Assembly: GCA_934249265.1 (NCBI GenBank)
Contig: CAKQKQ010000108.1
Span: 1 to 5,378, forward strand
DNA length: 5,378 bases
Reading direction: 5' to 3'
From: an uncultured Clostridia bacterium
Lineage (GTDB): Bacteria > Bacillota > Clostridia > Christensenellales > Borkfalkiaceae
Shown here: in pieces, positions 4,767 through 5,378 of the stretch
Layout of the letters: every line of letters begins with the position of its first letter
Position numbering within the stretch: the first letter of the stretch is position 1
The notes under the pieces: model-generated
Databases searched by the model: none
Seen by the model: the letters and a program-made list of their open reading frames with translations, nothing else
What the model was told of the DNA's origin: nothing
Made by a program: the position numbers and the translations under genes

Positions 4767-5378
4767 CTACTTTTTGCCGTTTACGTTTTCTATGTTTAAA
4801 ATATTGCTATAATACGTTCTTTTCGTCCTTTGGTTGTCTTTAAATTCTTTTTCGCCTTGAATGATTATCGAGGTGAGCATAGAGGAAAATTCTTTCATCG
4901 ATTTGCAGAACAAATAATACGCCATCGACCCTGGCACGGTGTTAAGTTCGTTTAAATACACAACCCCGTCCGCAACGAGATAATCTGCCCTAATCACGCC
5001 CCTAAAACCGCAACTTTCGTAAATATGTTTTGTGGTTTGTTTGATTTTTTTTGAAATTTCCTCGGGAATGTCTGCGGGGAATTTTTTGTCCGCGCCGTTT
5101 TTGTAGTTTAAATATTTGTCTTTAAAAGATAAAATTTCCTCTTTGGGTATGGGCTGTTCGCACTCCGAAATAATGATTTTGTCGTCCGTTTTGTATGCGG
5201 CGCAATTTATTTCGGTGCAATTTAAAAGAGCCTTTTCCACGATGACTTTTTCGTCGTAACAAAACGCCGTGTCAAGCGCGTAACGAAGTTCTTGTCTGTC
5301 TTTGCACACTTTTATGCCTATGCTCGAGCCGAGCGAAGCGGGCTTGACTATCGCGGGATAAGACGTGGTTTTTTCTAC
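4767..5378 (-). CDS. ddl: D-alanine--D-alanine ligase, C-terminal part (N-terminus outside window)
   Basis: This is an ATP-grasp enzyme of peptidoglycan synthesis that joins two D-alanines using ATP in the cytoplasm. The frame is open to the right edge: 203 residues are visible, and the family is usually about 300-370 long, so the N-terminal substrate-binding part and start are missing. The first visible segment, PAIVKPASLGSSIGIKV (8-24), is the classic ATP-binding Lys and Gly-Ser-rich loop. VIVEKAL at 45-51 gives the conserved acidic residue of the adenine pocket. The catalytic metal-binding set is intact: Asp132 in FRGVIRADYL, and Glu144 and Asn146 in YLNELNTVPGS. The PGSMAYYLF continuation is typical of clostridial Ddl rather than the enterobacterial PGMTSHS form. 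The extra tail (SNILNIENVNGKK) is also seen in general form in Clostridia. It ends in TAG at 4767-4769, directly against the rnpB promoter; no terminator separates the two, so read-through into rnpB is likely. Confidence 0.95.
   Translation of the reverse strand, partial: VEKTTSYPAIVKPASLGSSIGIKVCKDRQELRYALDTAFCYDEKVIVEKALLNCTEINCAAYKTDDKIIISECEQPIPKEEILSFKDKYLNYKNGADKKFPADIPEEISKKIKQTTKHIYESCGFRGVIRADYLVADGVVYLNELNTVPGSMAYYLFCKSMKEFSSMLTSIIIQGEKEFKDNQRTKRTYYSNILNIENVNGKK

Noticed and set aside
5307..5309. GTG as the start codon of the ligase
   Set aside because: The frame continues upstream to the window edge with the conserved ATP-binding segment KPASLGSS, so this GTG encodes an internal valine.

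Overview
The window looks like chromosomal DNA of an uncultured or little-studied member of the Clostridia (Bacillota). The evidence is a type A (not Bacilli-type B) RNase P RNA, a Clostridia-style D-Ala-D-Ala ligase C-terminus, strong AAGGAG-type ribosome binding sites, AT-rich intergenic DNA, and lipoproteins carrying the Cys-rich 'HTYG' repeats common in gut Clostridia. The taxonomic placement is inference. Every gene found is on the minus strand, so transcription runs from high to low coordinates.

Right part, housekeeping: the C-terminal two thirds of ddl (5378 down to 4767, cut by the window edge) is followed by rnpB (4730 down to 4396). rnpB has its own perfect consensus sigma-A promoter (TTGACA, 17 bp, TATAAT), whose -35 box begins one base after the ddl stop codon. 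A rho-independent terminator closes rnpB at 4365-4394.

Middle, between rnpB and the regulator: about 205 bp just past the rnpB terminator hold six degenerate tandem units of about 34 bp (4158-4363), which no gene explains. A good extended -10 promoter (4100-4128) then starts a leader of about 240 nt in front of an AraC-family regulator (3853 down to 2951). The leader holds several small hairpins and a pair of direct repeats spaced exactly 21 bp, the half-site spacing known from AraC operators.

Left part, extracytoplasmic proteins: a 323-bp intergenic region with an inverted repeat (2685-2718) precedes a complete 523-residue lipoprotein that fuses a LamG-like domain to an alpha/beta-hydrolase esterase (2627 down to 1056). 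After a further 160 bp comes a second lipoprotein (895 to the left edge, C-terminus missing) with Cys-rich repeats and a concanavalin-like beta-sandwich domain.

My reading, which is inference, is that the regulator controls the two surface lipoproteins as a small module for binding and de-esterifying a carbohydrate or other polymer at the cell surface, placed next to conserved housekeeping genes. I see no mobile element, CRISPR array or tRNA, and no clearly unprecedented system. The most unexplained signals are the tandem array next to rnpB and the candidate operator sites.
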